Source: an uncultured Eubacteriales bacterium (lineage in GTDB: Bacteria > Bacillota > Clostridia > Christensenellales > CAG-138). From it: a stretch of DNA of 64,000 nucleotides. The notes beneath the pieces are model-generated. The model saw nothing but the letters and a program-made list of their open reading frames with translations, was not told where the DNA came from and did no database searches. Below are positions 53,039-61,225 of this stretch, in pieces. Position 1 is the first letter of the stretch, and every line of letters starts with the position of its first letter. Location: the NCBI GenBank assembly GCA_902798825.1, contig CADBYI010000012.1:1-64000 (forward strand), in the 5' to 3' direction. A program made the position numbers and the translations under genes.

Positions 53039-54598
53039 ATGACCTCTGCCTCCCTCATCACCCTGCTCTTCATGCTCGTCTTCTTCGCCGTCATGCTGTG
53101 GATCGGCCTCCGCTCCCGCAAGCATGCCTCGGACATCAACGGTTTCGTCCTGGGCTCCCGTCAGGTGGGCCCCTGGCTCTCCGCCTTCGCCTACGGCACC
53201 AGCTACTTCTCCGCCGTCATCTTCGTGGGCTATGCGGGCCAGTTCGGCTGGAACTTCGGCCTGGCCTCCACCTGGATCGGCCTGGGGAACGCGTTCATCG
53301 GGTCCCTGCTGGCCTGGCTTGTCCTGGGCCGCCGGACCCGGATCATGACCCAGCACCTGTCCAGCAAGACCATGCCCGACTTCTTCGGCATCCGATATGA
53401 AAGCGACAAGCTCCGCACCGCCGCCAGCCTCATCACCTTCGTGTTTTTGATCCCCTACACGGCGTCCCTGTACAACGGCCTGTCCCGGCTCTTCGCCATC
53501 GCCTTCCCCGGCGTGGACTACGCGGTGTGCGTGGTCATCATGGCGGCGCTCACCGGCGTGTACGTCATCCTGGGCGGCTACATGGCCACGGCCTGGAACG
53601 ACTTCATCCAGGGCATCATCATGCTCTTCGGCATCGTGGCGGTCATCGCGGCGGTGCTGGGGGACAACGGGGGGCTGACCCTGGCCATGGAGAAGCTGGC
53701 CACGGGCTCCAACGGGGGCTGGCAGTACGCCTCCTTCCTGGGGGCGAACCCGCTGTTTTTGCTGTTCGTGGTGATCCTCACCTCCCTGGGCACCTGGGGT
53801 CTGCCCCAGATGGTGGGCAAGTTCTACGCCATCAAGAACGAATCCTCCATCCAGAAGGGCACCGTGATCTCCACCCTGTTCGCCATCGTGGTGGCCGGGG
53901 GCTGCTACTTCCTGGGGGGCTTCGGCCGGCTATATGACATCGACGTGAAGGCCGAGGGCTTCGACGCCGTGGTGCCCCGGATGCTGTCCAGCCTGCCGGC
54001 GGTGATCATCGGCATCGTCATCGTGCTGGTGCTGTCCGCGTCCATGTCCACCCTGTCCAGCCTGGTCCTCACCTCCGCCTCCACCATGACGCTGGATCTC
54101 ATCGCCCCTGCCCGCAAGAAGCCCCTGGGGGAGAAGAAGCAACTGCTCATCATGCGGGGGTTCATCCTGGCGTTCATCGCCGTGTCCGCCCTCATCGCCA
54201 TCAAGCAGGCCAAGTCCCGGAGCCTGTTCATCGCCCAGATGATGGGCGTTTCCTGGGGCGCCCTGGCCGGGGCGTTCCTGGCCCCGTTCCTCTATGGGCT
54301 CTACTCCAAGCGCACCACCAAGGTCTCCGCCGCCGTGTGCTTCGTCTGGGGCGTGGGGCTGGAGACGGTCCAACTGCTGGTGTCCCTGGGGGTCCTTTCC
54401 GTGGCGGGCAGCCCCGTCCTCGCCTTCGTCTTCAACAACTCCATCTACTCCGGCGTCATCGCCATGGTGGGGGGCCTGGTCCTGGTGCCCCTGGTGGACC
54501 TGTTCAGCCAGAGGCTCTGCCCCGTCCGCGTGGAGGATATGTTCGCCGCCTACAATGAGCGCCGGACCGTGGATATCACGGATAACCTGGGGAAATAA
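53039..54598 (+). CDS. sodium:solute symporter (SSS family)
   Basis: 519 residues, about 13 membrane helices. Pattern of the SSS/PutP family: GFVLGSRQVGPWLSAFAYGTSYFSAV near the start (first broken helix, sodium site), then IPYTASLYNGLSRL, and VLSASMSTLSSLVLTSAST (Ser/Thr residues of the second sodium site). The substrate is not certain; family members carry proline, pantothenate, sugars or other solutes. Control by a Tyr-codon leader suggests a link to tyrosine or to amino-acid supply. RBS GTGAAAGGA. Confidence 0.88.
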   Translation: MTSASLITLLFMLVFFAVMLWIGLRSRKHASDINGFVLGSRQVGPWLSAFAYGTSYFSAVIFVGYAGQFGWNFGLASTWIGLGNAFIGSLLAWLVLGRRTRIMTQHLSSKTMPDFFGIRYESDKLRTAASLITFVFLIPYTASLYNGLSRLFAIAFPGVDYAVCVVIMAALTGVYVILGGYMATAWNDFIQGIIMLFGIVAVIAAVLGDNGGLTLAMEKLATGSNGGWQYASFLGANPLFLLFVVILTSLGTWGLPQMVGKFYAIKNESSIQKGTVISTLFAIVVAGGCYFLGGFGRLYDIDVKAEGFDAVVPRMLSSLPAVIIGIVIVLVLSASMSTLSSLVLTSASTMTLDLIAPARKKPLGEKKQLLIMRGFILAFIAVSALIAIKQAKSRSLFIAQMMGVSWGALAGAFLAPFLYGLYSKRTTKVSAAVCFVWGVGLETVQLLVSLGVLSVAGSPVLAFVFNNSIYSGVIAMVGGLVLVPLVDLFSQRLCPVRVEDMFAAYNERRTVDITDNLGK

Positions 54599-54609
54599 CG
54601 ATATATTTT

Positions 54610-54745
54610 GTCCCTTTTTTCTCTTTGGAAAAAGAGAAAAAAGGGACCGAAAAAAGAGAAATCAAGAACACTAAAGGGGATCGGCATATAAATCCGATCC
54701 CCTCTTGAAAGTTCTTTTGCTCGACTTTTCTTTCAAGAAAAGTCG
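54610..54745. repeat. composite hairpin element, copy B2
   Basis: Hairpin 1: GTCCCTTTTTTCTCTTT (54610-54626) with its perfect complement (54631-54647). Linker GAAAAAAGAGAAA. Hairpin 2: CAAGA (54663-54667)..GGGGATCGG (54676-54684) with CCGATCCCC (54694-54702)..TCTTG. Hairpin 3: CGACTTTTCTT/AAGAAAAGTCG (54722-54745). It lies between converging gene ends. Same order and linker as B1. Confidence 0.7.
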
Positions 54746-54789
54746 GTGCTTTCAATAAGTACCTCTCTTACATCTCCAAATATGTTGCC

Positions 54790-55122
54790 TTACAAATACT
54801 TGCTCTTTGCTTTCAGTGCGGCCTCCGTCAAGTCTTTCGCGAAGCGTATTTCCTTTTCATTGCAGCCGTCCAACACGCGGATAAATTCCTCCACCGCCAC
54901 AGAACGGTAGACCGGAGCATCGTCGAACAGCAGATCGTCCGTTCGAACGCCCAGTTTTTCTGCAATCAGCACCAGCACCGGCAGGCTGAGCTTGGTATTT
55001 CCGGTCTCAATGTGGCTCATGTGTGTGGTCGATATACCGATTTGCTCCGCCAACTCCTCCTGGGAGTATTTTGTTGCCTTTCGATAACGCCGTATTCGTT
55101 GTCCGATTGCATAGTAGTCCAT
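54790..55122 (-). CDS. XRE-family transcriptional regulator
   Basis: 110 residues. Helix-turn-helix (5-62): IGQRIRRYRKATKYSQEELAEQIGISTTHMSHIETG. The C-terminal third is helical (VEEFIRVLDGCNEKEIRFAKDLTEAALK). A small cytoplasmic repressor-like protein. It faces a small membrane protein gene divergently and may control it. AT-richer than the core genes. Confidence 0.88.
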   Translation of the reverse strand: MDYYAIGQRIRRYRKATKYSQEELAEQIGISTTHMSHIETGNTKLSLPVLVLIAEKLGVRTDDLLFDDAPVYRSVAVEEFIRVLDGCNEKEIRFAKDLTEAALKAKSKYL

Positions 55123-55244
55123 ATATTTATCCGCCCATATAAGTCATTTCTCCTTGAATTATATGGACAAATATGATAAAGTATAATAAACTGTATAGGC
55201 TATTATATGCCTATATAATTAAATTAATTAAGGAGAAAAGGATT

Positions 55245-55487
55245 ATGTTTAATTATGTGGGCTACAAGATAATGGTCTGGGCAAAAGCCTTGGTTTGGAT
55301 CAACATTATCGTATTGACTATTGCTGGGGTTATAACCTTTTTGTCCACGGGAAGCATCTTGGCCTTGCTGTTAATAGCGGCGGGTATCTTTTTCATTCCA
55401 CTCTGTTTGTTACTCTACGGCTTAGGGCAAATGATACAGGAAGTCCATATGATTCTCGATAAGATTAATTGTCAAGAGCAGAAGTGA
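55245..55487 (+). CDS. small membrane protein
   Basis: 80 residues from the ATG at 55245, preceded by AAGGAGAAAAGG; the upstream in-frame ATG at 55173 lacks a site. Two membrane helices (about 12-37 and 40-62), followed by a charged tail (MIQEVHMILDKINCQEQK). AT-rich. No family recognised. It diverges from the XRE regulator. Confidence 0.65.
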   Translation: MFNYVGYKIMVWAKALVWINIIVLTIAGVITFLSTGSILALLLIAAGIFFIPLCLLLYGLGQMIQEVHMILDKINCQEQK

Positions 55488-55552
55488 AAAAAGTCTTGGA
55501 AAGGAGGGCATCTATTCGCCCTTAGATTCCCTCAAAATAGTAGTCTTTACAT

Positions 55553-56242
55553 TTATGAATATAGCCCTGCTATTTCTTCTGCTTGTAAACTCAAGATACC
55601 AGAATTCGAAAGGTATTGAATGTCGATGCATATACCGTCTTTGTTGAAGGCATAAAGGGTATCATGTGGAGAACTAGATCGAAAAACATAAAAAACATCA
55701 AACTTTTTCTCCTTTTCTTTTTGATATCGTGCAAGAATAGCAACATTCTTCCCTATTGTCTTCGGGAAAGTATTGTTGGAAGTGAACATAAATAGCCCGT
55801 TTGTGTTGAATCTGTCGTAATGACCCTTGTTTAGTTTGTCAATTTTCTTTTGTCCTGTGCTGATTATCGGTTCTCCTGCAATTTCCGATACTTGCGCAGG
55901 GGAAAGATCTATTGCTATATATGCATACATACATTCAACGTGATCATCTTCATCATAATGAAACTGGCATAGATTGCTTTGTAATATTGAATCCACTTTT
56001 TCTTTGGAGTCCTCCGGCACCTTTTTCCCATAATACATATTAAACAAAGCACAACACTCTTGATATATTAATACAGTAGTGACCTCTATGCCTACACTTG
56101 TGTTTGGGTCTTGTAAGTCTGGACTTTTATCATAACCGACATGTTGTAGTCCACTGAACCGTTCTGGATATTTGTGCTTTAGAATCAAAAGTGCCTGTTG
56201 TTCAAAAAAGATCTTTTTCTTTTCGGTGGTTGAAAGCATCAT
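55553..56242 (-). CDS. hypothetical protein, possible PD-(D/E)XK-like nuclease
   Basis: About 229 residues from the ATG pair at 56242, with AAAAGGAG upstream; an in-frame ATG at 56305 would add a Leu-rich stretch. AT-rich. I do not recognise the family. A segment near residues 38-58 reads YDKSPDLQDPNTSVGIEVTTVL: PD, then about nine residues, then E-V-T, is a spacing seen in PD-(D/E)XK-like nucleases with a variant third residue. Conserved-looking aromatic and acidic patches follow. Low GC and the neighbouring XRE gene point to acquired DNA. Confidence 0.55.
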   Translation of the reverse strand: MMLSTTEKKKIFFEQQALLILKHKYPERFSGLQHVGYDKSPDLQDPNTSVGIEVTTVLIYQECCALFNMYYGKKVPEDSKEKVDSILQSNLCQFHYDEDDHVECMYAYIAIDLSPAQVSEIAGEPIISTGQKKIDKLNKGHYDRFNTNGLFMFTSNNTFPKTIGKNVAILARYQKEKEKKFDVFYVFRSSSPHDTLYAFNKDGICIDIQYLSNSGILSLQAEEIAGLYS

Positions 56243-56319
56243 AAATACAAAACTCCTTTTCAGTCCATTACATAATAACCGCGAAAGGATATAAAAGTAA
56301 ATCATAATACCTAGAATTC

Positions 56320-56525
56320 ATACCCCTCGCGTCGCTGACGTGCTTAACCGGTGTCACCTTGAGCAAAACTTGACGCAGGGGTCCCGCCACTCGGCCGCTG
56401 TCGCTTCCTCGGCCGGGATGAGAGCTGTGTTTGAGCTTCAATGGCCTTATGCTCCGAAACAGGAGCTGTCCCTGCGAGGAATTTGAAACACATAACAGCA
56501 GCCACCCTCATGGGTGGCTTTTGTT
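56320..56525 (+). ncRNA. ssrS: probable 6S RNA
   Basis: A GC-rich, non-coding stretch in otherwise AT-rich surroundings. The 5' part CCTCGC (56325-56330) pairs with GCGAGG (56474-56479), giving one long closed molecule of about 160 nt. The interior reads CTGACGTGCTTA..CACCTTGAG, resembling the 5' region of Firmicutes 6S RNA (B. subtilis 6S-1 has CUGAUGUGUUA..ACACCUAAG). A terminal stem near CTCGGCCG..CGGCCGGGA and a small GCTCC/GGAGC hairpin fit the 6S layout. A terminator GCCACCC/GGGTGGC plus TTTTGTT (56500-56524) ends it. Recognised from memory of the pattern; not computed. Confidence 0.5.
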
Positions 56526-56526
56526 A

Positions 56527-56699
56527 GCGATATGCCGCTGCGCGGCGCGATATATTCTCAATGCTTTGAAAATGCGATATATGCTCACCTTGTGAGCATG
56601 CGATATGATATAAATCCTGTCTTGCCCGCAGGCATATCGCGTCGAAGACATATCGCGCCCCGAAGGGGGTATATCGCAAATCCATCAGGATTTATATCG
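56527..56699. repeat. palindromic hairpin array punctuated by GCGATAT / ATATCGC
   Basis: The left half carries four GCGATAT 7-mers, the right half four ATATCGC (its reverse complement). Between them are small hairpins: GCCGC/GCGGC, GCTCAC/GTGAGC, CCCC/GGGG, AAATCC/GGATTT and others. Inner ATATAAATCCTG pairs with CAGGATTTATAT near the right end. The whole block can thus fold as a large cruciform with side arms. Confidence 0.75.
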
Positions 56700-56700
56700 C

Positions 56701-56734
56701 AAAAGGCGCAGACCTTTCGGTCTTGCGCCTTTTC
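56701..56734. terminator. asnS terminator (bidirectional)
   Basis: AAAAGGCGCAGACC / GGTCTTGCGCCTTTT with a TTTC loop, immediately after the asnS stop. Confidence 0.8.
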
Positions 56735-56736
56735 TC

Positions 56737-58113
56737 TTACATCTCCAAATTCGCCGCGGTCCGGGGGAAGGGGCCCACGTCCCGGATGTTGGTCATGCCG
56801 GTGACGTACATGACCATGCGGTCGAGACCCAGGCCGAAGCCCGCGTGCTCCACGCCGCCGTAGCGCCGAAGGTCCAGATACCACTGGTACTCGGTCATGT
56901 CCATGCCCAGCTTATCGCACTTCGCTTTCAGCACGTCGTACCGCTCCTCGCGCTGGCTGCCGCCCACGATCTCGCCCACGCCGGGCACCAAGAGGTCCGC
57001 CGCCGCCACGGTCTTCCCGTCGTCGTTCTCCCGCATATAGAAGGCCTTGATGTCCTTCGGGTAGTCGGTGACGAAGATGGGCTTTTGGAACACCTTCTCC
57101 GTGAGATACCGCTCATGCTCGGACTGCAGATCGATGCCCCATTCCACCGGGTACTCGAAGGTCTGGCCGGACTTTTGCAAAATGTCCACCGCCTCGGTGT
57201 AGCTGACCCGGCCGAAGTCGTTGTCCACCACGTTGTGGAGCCGGTCCAGCAGGCCCTTGTCCACGAACTTGTTGAAGAACTCCATCTCGTCGGGGCAGCG
57301 GTCGAGGACCGCCCGTATGATGTATTTCACCATCCCCTCGGCCACCTCCATGTCCCCCTCCAGATCGCAGAAGGCCATCTCGGGCTCGATCATCCAAAAC
57401 TCCGCCGCGTGGCGGGGGGTGAAGCTGTACTCCGCCCTGAAGGTGGGGCCGAAGGTGTAGATGTCCCGGAAGGCCAGGGCGAATGCCTCGCCGTAGAGCT
57501 GGCCGGAGCCGGAGAGGTGCACGGGCTTCTTGAAGAAGTCCTGGGTATAATCCACCGCGCCGTCCTCCGTCTTGGGCACGTTGGCAAGGTCCAACGTGGT
57601 CACCTGGAACATCTCGCCCCGGCCCTCGCAGTCGGCGTTGGTCAGGATCGGCGTATGGACGTAGACGAAGCCCCGCTGCTGGAAGAACTCGTGGATGGCC
57701 GCGCTGACCACGGACCGGACCCGGAACACCGCCTCGAAGGTGTTGGTCCGGGGGCGCAGGGTCTGCTGGGTGCGCAGGTACTCCAGGGTGTGCCGCTTCT
57801 TCTGCATGGGATACTCCGGGGGGCACTCGCCCAAAATGGTGATCCGCTCCGCCTTCACCTCGAAGGGCTGCTGGGCGCCGGGGGTCAGGACCAGCTCCCC
57901 GTCCACGGCGATGGAGCAGCCGGTGGACAATCCCTTGCCCAGCTCCCGTTCGTCGTTCTCGAAGACCACCTGGATGGGCTTGAAGCAGGTGCCGTCGTTG
58001 AGCTCGATAAAGCCCATGGCCTTCCCCTGCCGTACGGTGCGGACCCAGCCGCCCACGGTGATCTTCCCGGCGTGGGCCTCGGGAGCCCGCTGTATGTCAC
58101 GGAGTTTTAGCAT
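56737..58113 (-). CDS. asnS: asparaginyl-tRNA synthetase
   Basis: 458-residue class II synthetase. N-terminal OB anticodon-binding domain ([21 protein letters not shown]), class II motif 2 ([22 protein letters not shown]) and motif 3 ([15 protein letters not shown]). The ND rather than D-only pattern and lack of an inserted GAD domain point to AsnRS over AspRS. The ATG at 58113 follows GAGGAG. A minus-strand promoter TTGCAC-16-TATACT lies at about 58145-58172. Confidence 0.95.
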   Translation of the reverse strand: MLKLRDIQRAPEAHAGKITVGGWVRTVRQGKAMGFIELNDGTCFKPIQVVFENDERELGKGLSTGCSIAVDGELVLTPGAQQPFEVKAERITILGECPPEYPMQKKRHTLEYLRTQQTLRPRTNTFEAVFRVRSVVSAAIHEFFQQRGFVYVHTPILTNADCEGRGEMFQVTTLDLANVPKTEDGAVDYTQDFFKKPVHLSGSGQLYGEAFALAFRDIYTFGPTFRAEYSFTPRHAAEFWMIEPEMAFCDLEGDMEVAEGMVKYIIRAVLDRCPDEMEFFNKFVDKGLLDRLHNVVDNDFGRVSYTEAVDILQKSGQTFEYPVEWGIDLQSEHERYLTEKVFQKPIFVTDYPKDIKAFYMRENDDGKTVAAADLLVPGVGEIVGGSQREERYDVLKAKCDKLGMDMTEYQWYLDLRRYGGVEHAGFGLGLDRMVMYVTGMTNIRDVGPFPRTAANLEM

Positions 58114-58234
58114 AGTGTTCTCCTCATTTCACAAAATTTTCTCCTTAGTATATCACAAAATCCCAAGTGTGCAATGGTAATTTCGCCGGAAAGGTGGTAT
58201 ACTGATACACACAAGGAAAAAGGAGGCTTCCCCC

Positions 58235-58939
58235 ATGCGCATCCTCGGCGTTTACGTAAGCTATGAGACCATCATGCTGGCCCTCATCGTGGTCTTCGTT
58301 TTGAGCCTGATCGCCCAGGGGAAGGTGAAGCGGGTGTTCAACCGCTACAACTCCGTCCCCGGCGCCCGGAACATCCCGGCGTACCAGGCGGCCCAGGAGA
58401 TGCTTCTCGACAACGGCAGCGGTGTCACGGTCCAGCCCGTCCAGGGCACCCTGACGGACCATTACGATCCCCGGAACGACACCGTGGGCCTGTCCACGGA
58501 GGTATACAATTCCACCTCCGTGGCGGCTCTGGCCATCGCCGCCCACGAGATCGGCCACGTGCTCCAGTACCAGGAGAACTACGCTCCCATCCGCTGGCGC
58601 ACGGCCATCCTGCCCACGGCCAACCTGGGCGCCACCCTGGGGCCCTATATGATCCTTCTGGGCCTGTTCATGAACCTGTACCCCCTGGCGGTGGCGGGCC
58701 TCGTCCTCTACGGGGCCATGTTCCTGTTCCAGCTGGTGACGTTGCCCGTGGAGTTCAACGCCAGCCAGCGGGGCCTGGAGCTCCTCGACCGGGGCGGATA
58801 CATCGATTACAGCAGCCGCACCGACGCCCAGAAGGTCCTCAGCGCCGCCGCCTGGACCTACGTTTTGGCCGCCCTGGGCTCCCTGCTCTCCTTCCTCCGG
58901 TTCTTCCTGCTGGTGAACGGAAACAGACGAAGGAATTAA
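58235..58939 (+). CDS. YugP-type zinc metallopeptidase
   Basis: 234-residue membrane metalloprotease-like protein. Zinc motif HEIGH (in AIAAHEIGHVLQYQ) with a membrane helix at the start and two more following the motif. A downstream Glu in LPVEFNASQRGLELL is the expected third ligand (EFNAS). Matches the Zn_peptidase_2/YugP family; substrate unknown. A TATACT -10 lies about 38 bp upstream; the -35 is not clear. Confidence 0.9.
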   Translation: MRILGVYVSYETIMLALIVVFVLSLIAQGKVKRVFNRYNSVPGARNIPAYQAAQEMLLDNGSGVTVQPVQGTLTDHYDPRNDTVGLSTEVYNSTSVAALAIAAHEIGHVLQYQENYAPIRWRTAILPTANLGATLGPYMILLGLFMNLYPLAVAGLVLYGAMFLFQLVTLPVEFNASQRGLELLDRGGYIDYSSRTDAQKVLSAAAWTYVLAALGSLLSFLRFFLLVNGNRRRN

Positions 58940-58953
58940 AGGGGTTTTTCTCC

Positions 58954-59072
58954 GTCCTTTTTTCTCTTCATGAAAAGAGAAAAAAGGACCAAAAAAGAGA
59001 AGCAACCAATGGCAAAAAGAATAATAATACCTGGAGAAAGCGCTATACATAGAACGGCTTTCTCCTTTTTTT
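58954..59072. repeat. composite hairpin element, copy B3
   Basis: GTCCTTTTTTCTCTT (58954-58968) pairs with AAGAGAAAAAAGGAC (58975-58989); the linker CAAAAAAGAGAAG follows, then GGAGAAAGC/GCTTTCTCC (59033-59065) and a run of T. Between converging gene ends. Confidence 0.6.
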
Positions 59073-59116
59073 GCAAGCTGCTGCTGAGTAGCTGTCGTGC
59101 TCTCAGCTTTTTTCCG

Positions 59117-61079
59117 TCATGTGTTTTTTATCGATAAAGCTCCATTAGAAACAGTCGGTAGCGAATCATCCCAATCTCGCAGGACCTTTGCATCAAAGAG
59201 CCGTTGCAATTGATTCATTTTCATAGAACCTATATATGGGCTGTTCTTGATGTCAACCTGAACATATCCGGATTTAGGGACCTCTTTGGTGAAAACCATA
59301 CTATCATCGTTTCCTTCTATCAGCTTTGCCTGTTTGAGGCTTTGCTCGAGAAGCTCGGGCTTTCGTGCAGATAGTAATTCGTAAATTGTGTTATATTCCT
59401 GTACTAGGCCAAAATAAGGAGAATAGTAAAACGTTATTTTCCCATCGATTGGATTTAGCATGATATGATTATAGAAGTCTATGTCTACAATGTAGCCGTG
59501 AATCGTTCCTCCTCCGCCAAAGGACCTGACTGCTTTCGCTATTCTTTCCTGTGCTGACCTGTATGGTGTCAAAATTGTCAGGTAGGTATTGACCATATCT
59601 GAAAATCTATTCTTGTAATACTCTATATCAGCGACACGGTTTACCTTTCTAAGCCTGCCTCCAACGCAGATGAATGTTCCTACGGACAACCCCTTTTCTT
59701 TCTTCTCACACACAACAAAGAAGCCATAATACCCTTTTTCTTTGATCATGTATAACTTGGAACCGTTATTTACGTAGTTTTCAACCCGTTTTATTCCACT
59801 CAAATAGATACAATTATAGTCATTAAAACGGAGATATTCTTCCGGCGAAATGCTGAAAACTCCATCGTTGAAGCCTGCGAACGGGTTTGATCTTGCAAAA
59901 ATGCTTGCTTTTTTGAAAGCAATATTTGACGCATCATATCCGATTTGGTTATCGGCAAATACGAATGTGTTCGTTTCTTTGATATAATATGATGTGTTTC
60001 TGTGATCGTGCCCGTAGAAGTAAGCACAATTGTTATCCAGTCGACTTTGCTTGCACCAATTGGACGGTTGATTATGTGTAACGATGACCAGGAAGCCCTT
60101 TTCTTCATGTGCCTTCTGGATAGCCTTATGATAATACGCTTCCCATTTTTCTGTGAGTTCGACTTCCTGTTCTCGGTTAACAGCTCCCCCATATAGTCCG
60201 TAATCCGCATTAAACCAGTCATTATTGCCAGCAAAGCCTATTCCGCCGATAATAGCAATGCTGTATCTCCTGATTCTTTCGTCTTTTTTGCGAATATAAT
60301 ACCCGTTATTGTTCAAAAAAGTTATTCCAAGGTCATTGAACAGTTTCTGATACGCATCTGAACAGTTTTCGAACGTATCAAAATCCCACAGCTCGTGGTT
60401 TCCCAGCACCGCAAATATCCTTTTCTGCGGCACACGCCATCTATGCCTGTAAAAGAATTCATTGCATATGCCCATATCATGAGTCGCTTGAGAAAGCTCT
60501 CTTTCTCTGCGGATCAATTCTTTTATCGCAATCGGCACTCGCTTGTCAGAGTATTCCAGCAGATCTCTCGCAGCTGTTTTTTGTCCATTTGTGCTGGCTT
60601 TTCCAAACGGAGATTTCTTGTTTGATTCTTTTTTCTTCGCGCTTCTGAGCAAGGATAGCTGCTTTTTTCTGTCGATGATCCTCTTTATTCTTTTTATCCC
60701 AAGTCTGAATAAAACTGGAATAAAACAGCTTTGAAAGTTCGAAACTTGCAGCGGTATCGCCGCCAAACATGATTATATGATCGTGGTACTGAAGTGCAAT
60801 ATCGTCCTGCAACAAATCAGAGACGAGTTTCCCAACGAATGATTTCACCTGCGTATCCGTTGCACCATTTGGAAACGCTTTACATATTTGGTGTTCCAAA
60901 TGAATGTCACTGATATAGTAAACCAAAAAGCTATCTATGCTTCTGCTCTTTTCAAAAGATAAGCTTTCGGGTTCCTTTATCAATTCAACGTCAGCATTCA
61001 TTACTGATGGCAGTTTTATGTTGTCATCACTCTTTTTTATTACGGCTTTGCAACTGTCGTAAAGGTTCAAACGAATCAT
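59117..61079 (-). pseudogene. metallophosphoesterase, frameshifted
   Basis: The N-terminal frame (from about 61079 to 60546) has metal motif 1 VYYISDIHLEH and motif 2 IIMFGGDTA. The C-terminal frame (60766 to 59117) carries on with GNHELWDF, VTHNQPS and YGHDHRN, the remaining motifs. Together they make one complete calcineurin-like enzyme with a long extra C-terminal domain (about 640 residues). The frames overlap in Lys-rich coding; a one-base gain in an A6 run (about 60650-60670) would explain the break. AT-rich. If translated as is, neither part would hold all metal ligands. The first start is uncertain: ATG at 61079 or TTG at 61085. Confidence 0.75.
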
Positions 61080-61140
61080 CTCCAAGTATTCTTATATCAT
61101 ATCCATAGAAACAAATCAATCAAGTCGATCATCGTATTAA

Positions 61141-61190
61141 TCTTTTTTGTTCCTTTTCTTTCAAGAAAAGGAATAAGCTTTCAATAAAGA
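61141..61190. repeat. partial composite hairpin element, copy B5
   Basis: TTCCTTTTCTT/AAGAAAAGGAA followed by AAGCTTTCAATAA matches the third hairpin and its flank in copy B2 (54722-54760). The first two hairpins are missing. Confidence 0.5.
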
Positions 61191-61225
61191 CCATAAGAAA
61201 AGCAGCCCCGCAAGGAGCTGCTTTT

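Noticed and set aside
60640..60680. Programmed -1 frameshift in the metallophosphoesterase
   Set aside because: The required shift is +1 relative to the upstream frame and the A-runs are not in the phase of a canonical slippery heptamer; mutation or error is simpler.
54790..61141. Prophage or integrative element
   Set aside because: AT-rich genes are interrupted by core genes asnS and yugP; no integrase, transposase, capsid genes or att repeats were seen.
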